This document shows positions 32,323-32,361 of a stretch of DNA of 32,361 nt, one piece after another. The stretch is taken from contig JAPLYC010000099.1 in assembly GCA_026395755.1 (NCBI GenBank), positions 1 through 32,361 on the forward strand. The letters run 5' to 3'. How positions within the stretch are numbered: position 1 is the first letter of the stretch; every line of letters begins with the position of its first letter. The stretch comes from Candidatus Parcubacteria bacterium. Lineage in GTDB: Bacteria > Patescibacteriota > Patescibacteriia > CAIXNZ01. The translations under genes and the position numbers were made by a program. The notes beneath the pieces are model-generated. The model saw only the letters and a list, made by a program, of their open reading frames with translations, was not told where the DNA came from and made no database searches.

Positions 32323-32361
32323 TTATTCTTTCGGTACAATCAGCCCTGTACAGCGCCAATT
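32323..32361 (-). CDS. Possible 3' end of a gene running in from outside the window
   Basis: The minus strand from the window edge reads NWRCTGLIVPKE followed by a TAA at 32325-32323, only 4 nt before the lipoprotein start. Operon-like spacing makes it plausible as the end of a coding sequence, but twelve codons cannot prove it. Confidence 0.3.
   Translation of the reverse strand, partial: NWRCTGLIVPKE

Overview
The window looks like a chromosomal segment of a Patescibacteria/CPR-type bacterium, possibly of the Falkowbacteria/Magasanikbacteria kind. This placement is inference from gene style: AT-rich DNA, a minimal MreBCD-PBP2 rod system, a short ProRS, a DciA-like small protein, and long secreted repeat proteins with single N-terminal membrane segments. 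TGA is used as a stop, so the code is standard. Every supported gene lies on the minus strand, so transcription runs from high to low coordinates.

Low-coordinate half (about 1-9,100) is housekeeping: a partial HD-domain protein, lysS, greA, the cell-elongation operon mreB-mreC-mreD-mrdA (4-nt overlaps and 3-4 nt gaps), proS overlapping a small membrane protein gene by 4 nt, and a DUF721/DciA-like gene. Convincing promoters precede lysS and greA, and a clear intrinsic terminator follows greA.

High-coordinate part (about 9,200-30,900) is a large secreted and surface-protein locus. Seven proteins end in related C-terminal domains. Five of them share four cysteines (C-[ND]-L-G, C-G-Y, a middle C, and [FIL]-C-H or similar) and a last strand of the type P-P-G-x-Y ending in -NF at the very C-terminus; two are divergent. 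The domain is fused to different outer modules: a Kelch-type propeller, a second propeller-like repeat, or beta-sandwich domains. In the middle sits a membrane-anchored DUF916/WxLIP-like protein. The arrangement resembles the WxL/DUF916 surface loci of Gram-positive bacteria, without LPXTG signals or a sortase in view. Next to it are a membrane-anchored protein with a cohesin-like N-terminal domain and Ig-like repeats, and directly upstream a secreted protein ending in a two-EF-hand dockerin-like domain, suggesting a non-cellulosomal cohesin-dockerin surface complex. A three-LamG protein and a small membrane protein close the locus. A frameshifted four-helix-bundle (S23-type) gene interrupts it.

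The last part (about 31,000-32,361) holds a DUF4337-like membrane protein, a cysteine-rich lipoprotein and the possible 3' end of another gene.

Several spacers consist of degenerate short words repeated only within that spacer, often running up to or into a stop codon. One 28-bp element occurs twice, in opposite orientation, in two spacers 6.5 kb apart.
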